Assembly (NCBI GenBank): GCA_003444615.1
Contig: DLUN01000128.1
Location: forward strand, 9,414 to 16,836
Length of the DNA stretch: 7,423 nt
From: Syntrophomonas sp.
GTDB lineage: Bacteria > Bacillota > Syntrophomonadia > Syntrophomonadales > Syntrophomonadaceae
Reading direction: 5' to 3'
Part shown: piece by piece, positions 1 through 6,018 of the stretch
How the letters are laid out: every line of letters begins with the position of its first letter
Position numbering within the stretch: position 1 is the stretch's first letter
Notes under the pieces: generated by a model
Told to the model about the DNA's origin: nothing
Database searches by the model: none
Seen by the model: the letters and a program-made list of their open reading frames with translations, nothing else
Translations under genes and position numbers: made by a program

Positions 1-552
1 GGGTCCCTGGTATTCATCGATAGCTTGATAAAACCCATTGGGCGCAATATGAGAAACATCAAGGAGTACGCCCAGTGTTCTCATTTCCCGCACCATCTTT
101 CGCCCCGCCTTACTCAAACCACCGTCATTATCACCTTCTCTAACCCCATCAGCGAGAAGGTTGCGATTATTCCAAGTTAGCCCCACACTTCTTATCCCTA
201 ACCGGTACATTATTCTCAGGTATTCTGGTTCAGTACCTAGACATTCAGCCCCTTCTAAATGCAGTAAAGCAGCCAAGCGGTGGTTATCAGGTTTATAGTC
301 TTTAATGCTTAGTAAGGGATATACCATGTGAGGATACCGTTCGGTCTCTTGGTAAAAGCGATCTATTTGCCGTATTACTCCCTTTAAAGCTTCACCTTGT
401 TCTTGGGGGGGGAGAAACAAGGAAAAAAACTGCAGGACTAAACCAGCCTTCTCAGCTCTTTGTAGATCAAAGTGCCCGCTATTTTTATACAAACTCTCCC
501 CAGTTTCTAATATCCTGCCAATAGTGTCACAGTGTAAATCAATTAGTTGCAT
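1..552 (-). CDS. Membrane dipeptidase, peptidase family M19 (N-terminal 184 residues; 3' end outside the window)
   Basis: This is a renal-dipeptidase-type zinc enzyme that hydrolyses dipeptides, and in the family often also D-residue-containing dipeptides. The reading frame is open from ATG at 552 to the left edge, so the gene is partial only because the window ends. The start carries the family's HxD zinc motif (DLHCDT, H7 and D9). The bridging glutamate lies in LLHLEGAE (E100). The block LTWNNRNLLADG (125-136), the GGLS...G segment and the LLDVSH motif (H168) follow in family order. Full-length members have roughly 310-400 residues, so about half is visible. GGAGG at 557-561 sits only 4 bases before the ATG, and no in-frame start lies further upstream. 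The spoVS terminator ends 22 bases upstream and leaves little room for a private promoter, so expression may come from read-through. The family call is firm. The true substrate and cell location are unknown, and I see no signal peptide. Confidence 0.93.
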   Translation of the reverse strand, partial: MQLIDLHCDTIGRILETGESLYKNSGHFDLQRAEKAGLVLQFFSLFLPPQEQGEALKGVIRQIDRFYQETERYPHMVYPLLSIKDYKPDNHRLAALLHLEGAECLGTEPEYLRIMYRLGIRSVGLTWNNRNLLADGVREGDNDGGLSKAGRKMVREMRTLGVLLDVSHIAPNGFYQAIDEYQGP

Positions 553-573
553 ATTTCCTCCATAGCATAAACT

Positions 574-602
574 AAAAAACCTGCTTATTACAGCAGGTTT
601 TT
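574..602 (-). terminator. Rho-independent terminator after spoVS
   Basis: An 11-bp perfect stem (575-585 with 592-602, core CCTGCT/AGCAGG) closes a 6-base loop. On the minus strand it ends in six T's. It lies 39 bases beyond the spoVS stop and 22 bases before the dipeptidase start. Because the stem's flanks are A/T tracts it could also work on the plus strand, but no plus-strand gene needs it. Confidence 0.85.
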
Positions 603-640
603 GATCTATTTTAAGATAAAAAATAATAGAACTAACCCCG

Positions 641-901
641 TTATCTGGGTTCAATAATTAGTTTGATAGCCGTCCGCTCTTCACCATCGATCATAATGTC
701 AGTAAATGCCGGAATACAAATTAAATCCATACCGCTGGGAGCTACAAAACCGCGGGCAATGGCAATCGCTTTAATTGCCTGGTTAATGGCACCTGCTCCG
801 ATTGCTTGAATCTCTGCCGCACCTTTTTCCCGTAATACCCCAGCCAATGCGCCTGCAACTGAATTTGGACTGGATTTGGCTGAAACCTTTAATACCTCCA
901 T
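641..901 (-). CDS. spoVS: Stage V sporulation protein S (SpoVS)
   Basis: SpoVS is a small DNA/RNA-binding-type (Alba-like) protein needed at stage V of sporulation in Bacillus subtilis, where it is linked to coat assembly and progression through the septation stages. The 86-residue product matches the usual family length. It has the near-invariant text of the family: MEVLKVSAKSSPNSVAGALA at the start, then the IQAIGAGAINQAIKAIAIAR segment, and RTAIKLIIEPR at the end. The ATG at 901 is preceded by GGGAGGG at a normal distance. A sigma-H-type promoter lies 52-80 bases upstream, which agrees with the known sigma-H control of spoVS in B. subtilis. It follows ymdB, the same order as in B. subtilis, and is closed by its own terminator. 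The identification is near certain. The molecular target in this organism is not known. Confidence 0.98.
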   Translation of the reverse strand: MEVLKVSAKSSPNSVAGALAGVLREKGAAEIQAIGAGAINQAIKAIAIARGFVAPSGMDLICIPAFTDIMIDGEERTAIKLIIEPR

Positions 902-952
902 CAGTCTAACCCTCCCTCAATTGTGTTCAATAGTTAGGTGCTCTCCTAAATT

Positions 953-981
953 ATATTCGCAGTATAAATACTAATTCCTTC
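953..981 (-). promoter_or_regulatory. Candidate sigma-H promoter of spoVS
   Basis: Read on the minus strand, GAAGGAATT (973-981) fits the sigma-H -35 consensus RnAGGAwWW completely. TGCGAATAT (953-961) fits the -10 consensus RnnGAATww except for its first base. The spacer is 11 bases, the normal sigma-H distance. No good sigma-A pair is present: a TATAAT occurs at 950-955, but GGAATT is in the -35 place. The match was made by eye against the Bacillus consensus; activity is inferred. Confidence 0.65.
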
Positions 982-1013
982 TTTTTCTAACCATGAAATG
1001 GTAATTTTTCATT

Positions 1014-1796
1014 CTATTCTGCATTCTTATAGGAGATTCTCTTTATTTGAGCTACTCTTCGGGTTTGTTCGTCTAGTTCTAAAACTACACCTTGCAGTTG
1101 GGAGGGGCCTTTGGCTACTTCAAACCGTACGGGTCTTTGCAACAAGAATTTATTAATTACTACCTGACGATCCATGCCCAACACAGATTCAATGGGCCCA
1201 GTCATACCCAAATCCGTAATATAAGCGGTACCATCTGGCATTATACGTTCGTCAGCAGTCTGAACATGAGTATGGGTTCCCACCACGGCACTAACTTTAC
1301 CATCAAAATAGTAACCAAAAGCTTGTTTTTCCGAGGTGGCTTCCGCATGAAAATCAATAATGATATAGTCTACTTCAGGAAGATCAGCCAGGATCTGTTC
1401 AGTAGTCCGAAATGGACAATCTAGAGCCGGCATAAATACCCGTCCAGAAACATTTATAACCGCAATTCTTTGATTAAAGCCCGCTTGATAAACATGATAA
1501 CCCTGCCCTGGACAAGGAGGGGGATAGTTGGCTGGGCGAATAAGCCGGGGTTCCTCATCAATAAAGCTGAATATCTCCTTATTGTCCCACACATGATTAC
1601 CCATAGTGAGCACATCTATCCCAGCACCCAATAATTCATTCATTACTTCACGGGTGAGTCCACGTCCTCCAGAAGCATTTTCAGCATTGGCAATGATGAA
1701 TTCTATATTATACTGGCGCACAATATCAGGAAGAAAATTCCTTACAGCCTGCCGTCCAGGACGACCTACTATGTCGCCAATAATCAATAAATTCAA
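1014..1796 (-). CDS. ymdB: YmdB/TIGR00282-family metallophosphoesterase (cyclic nucleotide phosphodiesterase), TTG start
   Basis: This is a cytoplasmic dinuclear metal phosphodiesterase. The B. subtilis homologue hydrolyses cyclic AMP species and is needed for biofilm formation and for the motility/biofilm choice. The 260-residue protein keeps the family metal ligands in order: D8 (IIGDIVGRPG), E39 and N40 (NAENASGGRG), N67 and the catalytic H68 (TMGNHVWDNKE), H150 (DFHAEATSEK), and H175 and H177 (GTHTHVQTADE). These positions, as I recall them, equal those of the B. subtilis enzyme, so the N-terminus is right. That fixes the start as TTG (1794-1796), 9 bases after GGAGG. The only nearby ATG is out of frame and stops after three codons. 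It follows the 162-residue hypothetical gene by 21 bases and precedes spoVS. An intact active enzyme is expected; its physiological substrate here is inferred from the family. Confidence 0.97.
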   Translation of the reverse strand: MNLLIIGDIVGRPGRQAVRNFLPDIVRQYNIEFIIANAENASGGRGLTREVMNELLGAGIDVLTMGNHVWDNKEIFSFIDEEPRLIRPANYPPPCPGQGYHVYQAGFNQRIAVINVSGRVFMPALDCPFRTTEQILADLPEVDYIIIDFHAEATSEKQAFGYYFDGKVSAVVGTHTHVQTADERIMPDGTAYITDLGMTGPIESVLGMDRQVVINKFLLQRPVRFEVAKGPSQLQGVVLELDEQTRRVAQIKRISYKNAE

Positions 1797-1810
1797 TTCA
1801 CCATACCTCC
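1794..1810 (-). promoter_or_regulatory. Ribosome binding site and TTG start of ymdB
   Basis: GGAGG occupies 1806-1810 and is followed after 9 bases by the TTG at 1794-1796. Between them lies ATGGTGAATTGA, a three-codon reading frame in another phase (M-V-N-stop). Its ATG is only one base from GGAGG, too close for efficient use. Its stop overlaps the TTG. The TTG is therefore the best start. Confidence 0.8.
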
Positions 1811-1817
1811 AGCGAAT

Positions 1818-2306
1818 TCATTTTTGGAAGACCAACACTCTCCCCTGCTTACGAAAGGCAAGAAAATGGTTTTTACTATCATCTTTGCTTATACGCCTTA
1901 GCAGATTCTGTTTCACTTTATTTCTGAAAGGTTCTTCAGTTATGCTGTCTCCTCTATCGTAGATAATTTGCCCGGGAAAACAATCTAGGATCACGTTGAG
2001 GGCTAATTCCATTTCCCCTTCAGACATAGTACCCATATCCCGTTGTAAATGCAGTAAAGTAATTTCCTTTAGCCGTTGAAAATATACCTTAAGTACTGAG
2101 GTATTAACCTTAATCCCCTGATGATATAGTTCCAGGCATTTATAAATGTGTTCGATAAACAACCTTTCATTTTCTTCGGTTATTTCCCCTAGAAGAGCTA
2201 TTTCCAGCCCTATTATGCTATGATCGGCATCATAGCGAACTGCATTGAGTTCCGGGTGTTTTAAGGAAATTGAAATAAATAGATCAAGTCCGTTTCCAGG
2301 ATTCAT
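1818..2306 (-). CDS. Hypothetical protein, 162 residues, between rny and ymdB
   Basis: I do not recognise this family. The ATG at 2304-2306 follows a modest site (AAGGGG at 2317-2322, 10 bases away). The protein is soluble in appearance: no signal peptide or membrane segment. The middle part is rich in alternating hydrophobic and charged residues consistent with helices (for example EENERLFIEHIYKCLELYHQ, about 44-63). The first third (AVRYDADHSIIGLEIALLG) and the last 15 residues (LAFRKQGRVLVFQK) look like beta strands. The segment from about 127 onward is basic (KVKQNLLRRISKDDSK). No catalytic motif is visible. Its stop lies 21 bases before the ymdB start and codon use looks like the neighbours', so it is a genuine gene likely co-transcribed with ymdB. 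A role with YmdB or RNase Y is only a guess from position. Confidence 0.85.
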   Translation of the reverse strand: MNPGNGLDLFISISLKHPELNAVRYDADHSIIGLEIALLGEITEENERLFIEHIYKCLELYHQGIKVNTSVLKVYFQRLKEITLLHLQRDMGTMSEGEMELALNVILDCFPGQIIYDRGDSITEEPFRNKVKQNLLRRISKDDSKNHFLAFRKQGRVLVFQK

Positions 2307-2331
2307 TGAGAGTCTTCCCCTTATATGCGAT

Positions 2332-2360
2332 AATATAAACCTTTCGATAAGGGAAGTTAA
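2332..2360 (-). promoter_or_regulatory. Candidate sigma-A promoter for the hypothetical gene and ymdB
   Basis: On the minus strand, TTAACT (2355-2360, four of six to TTGACA) is followed after 17 bases by TATATT (2332-2337, five of six to TATAAT). It lies between the rny terminator and the hypothetical gene, where a promoter would be expected. The hexamers are imperfect and the region is AT-rich, so this is a candidate only. Confidence 0.4.
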
Positions 2361-2402
2361 ACTCCTTCAAAGCCGTACTATGTAATATAATACAGAAATA
2401 CC

Positions 2403-2431
2403 AAAACAGGGCTATTAAACAAGCCCTGTTT
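2403..2431 (-). terminator. Rho-independent terminator after rny
   Basis: A 10-bp perfect stem (2404-2413 with 2422-2431, core CAGGGCT/AGCCCTG) with an 8-base loop begins 13 bases beyond the rny stop. The T tract on the minus strand is short (four T's, three of them in the stem), so read-through into the next gene is possible. Confidence 0.75.
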
Positions 2432-2444
2432 GATTTTCGAATTA

Positions 2445-3986
2445 TTATTTTGCATATTCTACGGAACGGGTTTCACGAATAACCACCACTTTAATTTGCC
2501 CGGGATAGTCCAGATCATTTTCTACTTTGCGGGCAATGTCGCGGGACAGAGTAATCGCTGCCAAGTCATCTATATCATCGGGTTTTACTATAATGCGAAC
2601 TTCACGACCCGCCTGTATAGCAAAAGAACGCTCGACCCCTTCAAATGAATCTGCTAGCGATTCAAGTTTTTCAAGGCGTTTAATATAAGCTTCCAATGTC
2701 TCACGACGTGCTCCTGGACGTGATGCAGATACAGCATCAGCGGCCTGTACTAAAACTGCCTCTATAGATTCAGGATCTATGTCTCCGTGATGAGCAGCGA
2801 TAGCGTGAATAACATCTTTGTTTTCACGATATTTCTTGGCCAAATCTACGCCTATTTCGATATGAGGTCCACTTATCTCGTGGTCTACTGCTTTCCCAAT
2901 ATCGTGGAGCAACCCCGCTCGTTTGGCCAACGCTATATCAACATCCAATTCAGCAGCCATAATGCCTGCTAAATGGGCTACTTCAACAGAGTGTTTCAAG
3001 ACATTTTGTCCGTAACTGGTTCTGTACTTAAGACGCCCTAATAGTTTGATTAATTCGGGATGGAGATTGTGTACTCCCACTTCAAAGGCCGCTGCTTCGC
3101 CCACCTCACGAATTTCCTGTTCAATTTCCTTTTGAGCTTTTTCCACCATTTCCTCGATTCGAGCTGGGTGAATACGACCGTCCGCAATCAGATTTTCCAG
3201 AGCTACGCGGGCTACTTCCCGGCGAATCGGATCAAACGATGAAAGGATAACCGCCTCTGGAGTGTCATCAATAATTAAGTCAACTCCGGTAAGAGTCTCA
3301 AAGGTCCTAATGTTTCTTCCTTCGCGCCCAATTATTCTTCCCTTCATTTCATCATTGGGCAAGGCAACTACTGAAACAGTGGATTCCGAAACAACATCGG
3401 CCGCACATTTTTGAATAGCTAGAGCTACTATGTTCTTAGCTCTTTTATCTGCTTCTTCCCGTGCTTCACTCTCCATGGTTTTAATCATGATAGCGGTTTC
3501 CTGGCGAATTTGTTGTTCTACATTAGCCAGAAGCAGTTCTTTCGCTTCTTCAGAAGTTAACCCCGATAGACGCTCTAGTTCTTTTAATTGCTGAGTAAGA
3601 ATCATCTGCAAATCTTGCTGGGTTTTTTCAATATCCCTCTCCCGATCCCGTAAAACCTGATCCTTCTTCTCAATGCTGTCAGTTTTTCTATCCAGTGCTT
3701 CTTCTTTCTGCAAAAGTCTTCTTTCCATACGATCCAGCTCTCGCCGGCGCTCGCGGATATCTTTTTCCGCCTCCTGGCGATGACGATGAATCTCCTCTTT
3801 GGCTTCCAATAAGGTCTCTTTCTTTTTAGCCTCGGCTTCTTTACTAGCTTCTTCCAATATTCTGGAAGCTTCTTCTTCGGCTCCTCTAATCCGGCTTTCA
3901 GCTATCAGTCTTCTGCCATAATAACCTGCTGCCCCTCCAACAGCCAGGGATAAAATGATTACGACAAAGGTTCCCAGTGTATTCAT
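2445..3986 (-). CDS. rny: Ribonuclease Y (endoribonuclease, membrane-anchored)
   Basis: RNase Y starts bulk mRNA decay in Firmicutes by endonucleolytic cleavage at the inner face of the membrane. Counting from ATG at 3986 the protein has 513 residues, close to the roughly 520 usual for the family. It shows a single N-terminal membrane helix (about 4-23, [19 protein letters not shown]). A long, highly charged coiled coil follows (about 28-190). Next is a KH RNA-binding domain with the GxxG loop in [12 protein letters not shown] (G220-G223), then an HD domain with H332, the HD pair H361-D362 ([13 protein letters not shown]), H399/H400 and D417 ([12 protein letters not shown]). The in-frame GTG at 3995 is rejected because it lies inside the Shine-Dalgarno sequence. 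A terminator closes the gene at its 3' end and another stands upstream, so it is probably largely monocistronic, as part of the conserved recA-rny-ymdB order. The identification is certain. Confidence 0.99.
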   Translation of the reverse strand: MNTLGTFVVIILSLAVGGAAGYYGRRLIAESRIRGAEEEASRILEEASKEAEAKKKETLLEAKEEIHRHRQEAEKDIRERRRELDRMERRLLQKEEALDRKTDSIEKKDQVLRDRERDIEKTQQDLQMILTQQLKELERLSGLTSEEAKELLLANVEQQIRQETAIMIKTMESEAREEADKRAKNIVALAIQKCAADVVSESTVSVVALPNDEMKGRIIGREGRNIRTFETLTGVDLIIDDTPEAVILSSFDPIRREVARVALENLIADGRIHPARIEEMVEKAQKEIEQEIREVGEAAAFEVGVHNLHPELIKLLGRLKYRTSYGQNVLKHSVEVAHLAGIMAAELDVDIALAKRAGLLHDIGKAVDHEISGPHIEIGVDLAKKYRENKDVIHAIAAHHGDIDPESIEAVLVQAADAVSASRPGARRETLEAYIKRLEKLESLADSFEGVERSFAIQAGREVRIIVKPDDIDDLAAITLSRDIARKVENDLDYPGQIKVVVIRETRSVEYAK

Positions 3987-4002
3987 CTGGTTCACCTCCT
4001 TA
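3984..4002 (-). promoter_or_regulatory. Ribosome binding site deciding the rny start
   Basis: TAAGGAGGTGA (3992-4002) contains a full ten-base complement (AAGGAGGTGA) to the 3' end of 16S rRNA. GGAGG ends 8 bases before the ATG at 3984-3986. The in-frame GTG (3993-3995) is part of this site and so cannot be the start; three residues should be dropped from the longest reading frame. Confidence 0.88.
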
Positions 4003-4345
4003 GTTGATAAATAGTGTTTTAATAAATGTTTTTTCCAAAGGTATTCAATAAAAAAACCGAGCTATCCGCTCGGTTTAACCAGAAGACTCCTTAATAGTAA
4101 GGTTGTTACCTCCCTGTTATGCAATCAAACGCCACATTATACCGAACCAACTACACGCCCATTACATAATTGTAGGTAAAAAAATATCCTTACTACAACC
4201 TGAACTGCGAATCTATGTTATCTCGACCTTGGTTTTGTCGGGATTTATTTATAAACAATAAACACCATTGATTCTTTATGTTCAAGTCTTTTAGAGACTT
4301 CTTAACTGAGCTTATATAAATTTTAGTAATAACCTATGACAGTTG
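3987..4345. other. recA-rny intergenic region (about 360 bases), no protein gene seen
   Basis: On the minus strand all three frames are broken by stops, and no plausible ribosome site plus start occurs apart from that of rny. In order after the recA stop it holds: a 6-bp hairpin (4284-4289 with 4295-4300, AAGTCT/AGACTT); a weaker stem that pairs better as plus-strand RNA (about 4221-4243); a stem of about 9 bp with one bulged base (4170-4198, TTGTAG/CTACAA plus inner pairs); an isolated TATAAT (4136-4141) without a matching -35; and the strong terminator at 4050-4076. The terminator stands about 270 bases beyond recA. The transcript may therefore carry a long structured 3' end, or a small RNA may start within it. 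I match none of it to a known riboswitch. Confidence 0.5.
4050..4076 (-). terminator. Strong Rho-independent terminator between recA and rny
   Basis: A 9-bp GC-containing stem (4054-4062 with 4068-4076, ACCGAGC/GCTCGGT core) with a 5-base loop is followed on the minus strand by seven T's. It ends about 64 bases before the rny ATG and about 270 bases after recA. It ends recA transcription or that of an unseen short RNA. It could also act as an attenuator for rny if a promoter lies upstream of it. Confidence 0.85.
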
Positions 4346-5371
4346 TCAAGCTAAGTCATGGCTATGATCGGCACTGCTCTGCATGACAGTTTCACGAACT
4401 TGCTGCTCAATTTGCCTGAACAACTCCGGATTGCTTTTGAAATACTCCTTGACGTTCTCCCGGCCTTGGCCAAGTCTCTCACCCTGGTATGAGAACCATG
4501 AACCACTTTTTTGCACAATGTCCAGATCCGTTGCTATATCTAACAGGTCACCTTCTTTGGAAATACCCGTACCAAACATAATATCGAATTCAGCCGTCTT
4601 AAATGGCGGAGCAACTTTGTTTTTAACTATTTTGGCCCTGGTGCGATTTCCCAAAGTTTCAGTCCCCTGTTTTATAGCCTCTCCTTTGCGCACTTCAATG
4701 CGTATGGAAGAATAAAACTTAAGGGCTCGTCCCCCGGTAGTAACTTCATTATTGCCATATACTACTCCAACTTTCTCACGGATTTGATTTATAAATATGG
4801 CACAGGTTCTTGATTTACTAATGTGAGCAGTTAATTTGCGTAAAGCTTGTGACATTAAACGAGCCTGAAGCCCTACATGTATGTCTCCCATTTCTCCATC
4901 TAGTTCAGCTCGAGGAACCAATGCCGCCACTGAATCAATAACCACCACGTCAATAGCTCCACTTCTAACCAATGCTTCACCGATTTCCAAAGCCTGTTCC
5001 CCGGAGTCCGGTTGTGATACTAGTAAATTATTAATATCTACACCTAGCCGGCGGGCATAAAGAGGATCAAGAGCATGTTCCGCATCGATAAAAGCGGCTA
5101 TGCCTCCTTCTTTTTGAGCCTGGGCTATACAGTTTAAAGCGACTGTTGTTTTACCAGAGGATTCCGGACCAAATATTTCAATTACTCTCCCTCTGGGCAG
5201 TCCTCCTACTCCAAGAGCTAAATCCAATGACAGACAGCCGGTAGAAATAACCTCTACGTTCATAGCGGCTGCTTCACCTAATCTCATAATTGAGCCTTTG
5301 CCAAACTGTTTTTCAATATTTTTAATAGCACTATTAACCGCTTCTTGTTTACCCTGGTTTTCAACTTCCAC
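4346..5371 (-). CDS. recA: RecA recombinase
   Basis: RecA is the ATP-dependent strand-exchange protein that forms filaments on single-stranded DNA and triggers LexA self-cleavage. The 341-residue protein is of normal length. It shows the Walker A motif GPESSGKT (68-75), the catalytic glutamate in IDAEHALDP (E98), Walker [11 protein letters not shown] (D146) and the loop L2 region beginning at NQIREKVG (Q196). The C-terminus is short and acidic/histidine-containing (SADHSHDLA). Loop L2 reads [11 protein letters not shown] where most bacteria have MFGNPETT(T/P)GG, an unusual change at several normally fixed places. There is no intein. The start is GTG (5369-5371), with GGAGGGGAG about 7 bases upstream. 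A consensus sigma-A promoter and LexA box precede it, so recA is SOS-controlled separately from cinA-thpR. No recX follows. Confidence 0.99.
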   Translation of the reverse strand: MEVENQGKQEAVNSAIKNIEKQFGKGSIMRLGEAAAMNVEVISTGCLSLDLALGVGGLPRGRVIEIFGPESSGKTTVALNCIAQAQKEGGIAAFIDAEHALDPLYARRLGVDINNLLVSQPDSGEQALEIGEALVRSGAIDVVVIDSVAALVPRAELDGEMGDIHVGLQARLMSQALRKLTAHISKSRTCAIFINQIREKVGVVYGNNEVTTGGRALKFYSSIRIEVRKGEAIKQGTETLGNRTRAKIVKNKVAPPFKTAEFDIMFGTGISKEGDLLDIATDLDIVQKSGSWFSYQGERLGQGRENVKEYFKSNPELFRQIEQQVRETVMQSSADHSHDLA

Positions 5372-5384
5372 GGGCTCCCCTCCT

Positions 5385-5398
5385 CAAACATATGTTCG
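5385..5398 (-). promoter_or_regulatory. LexA (SOS) box of recA
   Basis: On the minus strand CGAACATATGTTTG fits the Firmicutes SOS consensus CGAACnnnnGTTyG at every fixed place. It lies just downstream of the -10 hexamer, at about +3 to +16 of the predicted transcript, and abuts the Shine-Dalgarno sequence. LexA bound here would block initiation or clearance. RecA-stimulated LexA cleavage would then relieve repression. The binding is inferred from the consensus. Confidence 0.92.
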
Positions 5399-5407
5399 CT
5401 TTTGTAA

Positions 5408-5437
5408 ATTATAAGAGTATCTGGTCTAAAATGTCAA
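5408..5437 (-). promoter_or_regulatory. Sigma-A promoter of recA
   Basis: Both hexamers are perfect on the minus strand: TTGACA (5432-5437) and TATAAT (5408-5413), with an 18-base spacer. The -35 hexamer begins 8 bases after the thpR stop codon. A promoter this strong fits a gene that needs tight LexA repression and rapid induction. Confidence 0.92.
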
Positions 5438-5445
5438 CCATCCTT

Positions 5446-6003
5446 CTATTCCAAAGTGAATTTTCTTTTGACTGTATAAATAGGCCCCCCTGACGTAAGC
5501 TGGCTTTCCATAAGGCAGAATTCCCTTACTGTAAAATAGCTGGATTGTACGGATTCCCCTATTGCCATAACTTTATTTATAAGCTCATTTACATTGCGCT
5601 CGGAACGAATTCTTCCCAGTGTTAGGTGATAATCACGGCGTTTTTCCGGCTCAAAGTTCAAAGAAGCCAGGTAAGCATCAACTCTTTCTCCCAGAAACAG
5701 AGCCTTGTCTATTTCTCCAGTAACGCCTGCCCATAGAACCCGGGGGCGGCGCCGGTGAGGATAAAAGCCCATTCCCTGCAACCGCAGTCTAAATGAAGTG
5801 CTGGATACGGCTGCTCTTTCCAAAAAATCATAAAGCTGCTGCAAATCATCAGGAGATACCTCACCTAGGAATTTAAGAGTTAAATGATAATTTTCTTCTT
5901 CAACCCATTTAATATCTGGGGAAGTACTCTCTAACTGTTTCTTAATCACAGTAGCATATTGTTTAATATCGTCTGGGACCGGTATAGCTGTAAAAAGGCG
6001 CAT
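5446..6003 (-). CDS. thpR: RNA 2',3'-cyclic phosphodiesterase, 2H (LigT/ThpR) family
   Basis: ThpR opens 2',3'-cyclic phosphate ends of RNA to 2'-phosphates; E. coli members also show 2'-5' RNA ligase activity in vitro. The 185-residue protein has both signature HxTx tetrads of the 2H superfamily: YHLTLKFLG (H40, T42) and YHLTLGRI (H126, T128). They stand about 86 residues apart, as in the family. The opening MRLFTAIPVP is also typical. The ATG at 6001-6003 has AAGGAG 11 bases upstream, and that site overlaps the cinA stop region. Only 15 bases separate the two genes, so they should be co-transcribed and perhaps translationally coupled. The stop (TAG) lies next to the recA -35 hexamer, with no terminator between. 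The natural substrate is unknown in bacteria generally; damaged tRNA ends are one possibility. Confidence 0.96.
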   Translation of the reverse strand: MRLFTAIPVPDDIKQYATVIKKQLESTSPDIKWVEEENYHLTLKFLGEVSPDDLQQLYDFLERAAVSSTSFRLRLQGMGFYPHRRRPRVLWAGVTGEIDKALFLGERVDAYLASLNFEPEKRRDYHLTLGRIRSERNVNELINKVMAIGESVQSSYFTVREFCLMESQLTSGGPIYTVKRKFTLE

Positions 6004-6018
6004 GATTAATAATACTCC

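Noticed and set aside
991..1009. Small hairpin CCATGAAATGG as a ymdB terminator
   Set aside because: The stem is 4 bp and the T tract follows on the plus strand, not on the minus strand where ymdB is transcribed.
1092..1962. Plus-strand open frames opposite ymdB and the hypothetical gene
   Set aside because: They lie antisense to well-supported genes, give proteins with no domain character and have no ribosome sites; they are shadows of the minus-strand coding sequence. The same holds for plus-strand frames opposite rny, recA, thpR and cinA.
4101..4121. T-box-like motif (AGGGAGGTAAC on the minus strand) ahead of the recA-rny terminator
   Set aside because: The conserved T-box core AGGGTGGNACC is changed at the TGG that must pair with the tRNA end. 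No stem I/specifier structure is visible, and rny is not an amino-acid gene.
4061..4123. Possible leucine-rich leader peptide on the minus strand (TTG start, ends SLLVKPSG) running into the terminator
   Set aside because: The TTG start has no ribosome binding site, and the downstream gene has no link to leucine; the run of Leu codons is likely chance in AT-rich DNA.
4208..4221. Second SOS-box-like sequence (CGAATCTATGTTAT)
   Set aside because: Both essential C positions of GAACnnnnGTTC are lost and it lies far from any start; the true box is at 5385-5398.
3987..4345. Degenerate recX downstream of recA
   Set aside because: recX often follows recA, but the stretch is too short, has stops in every minus-strand frame and shows no recognisable remnant.
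4337..4348. Palindrome TGACAGTTGTCA overlapping the recA stop codon
   Set aside because: The stem is only 5 bp with a 2-base centre and no T tract follows, so it is neither a terminator nor a clear operator.
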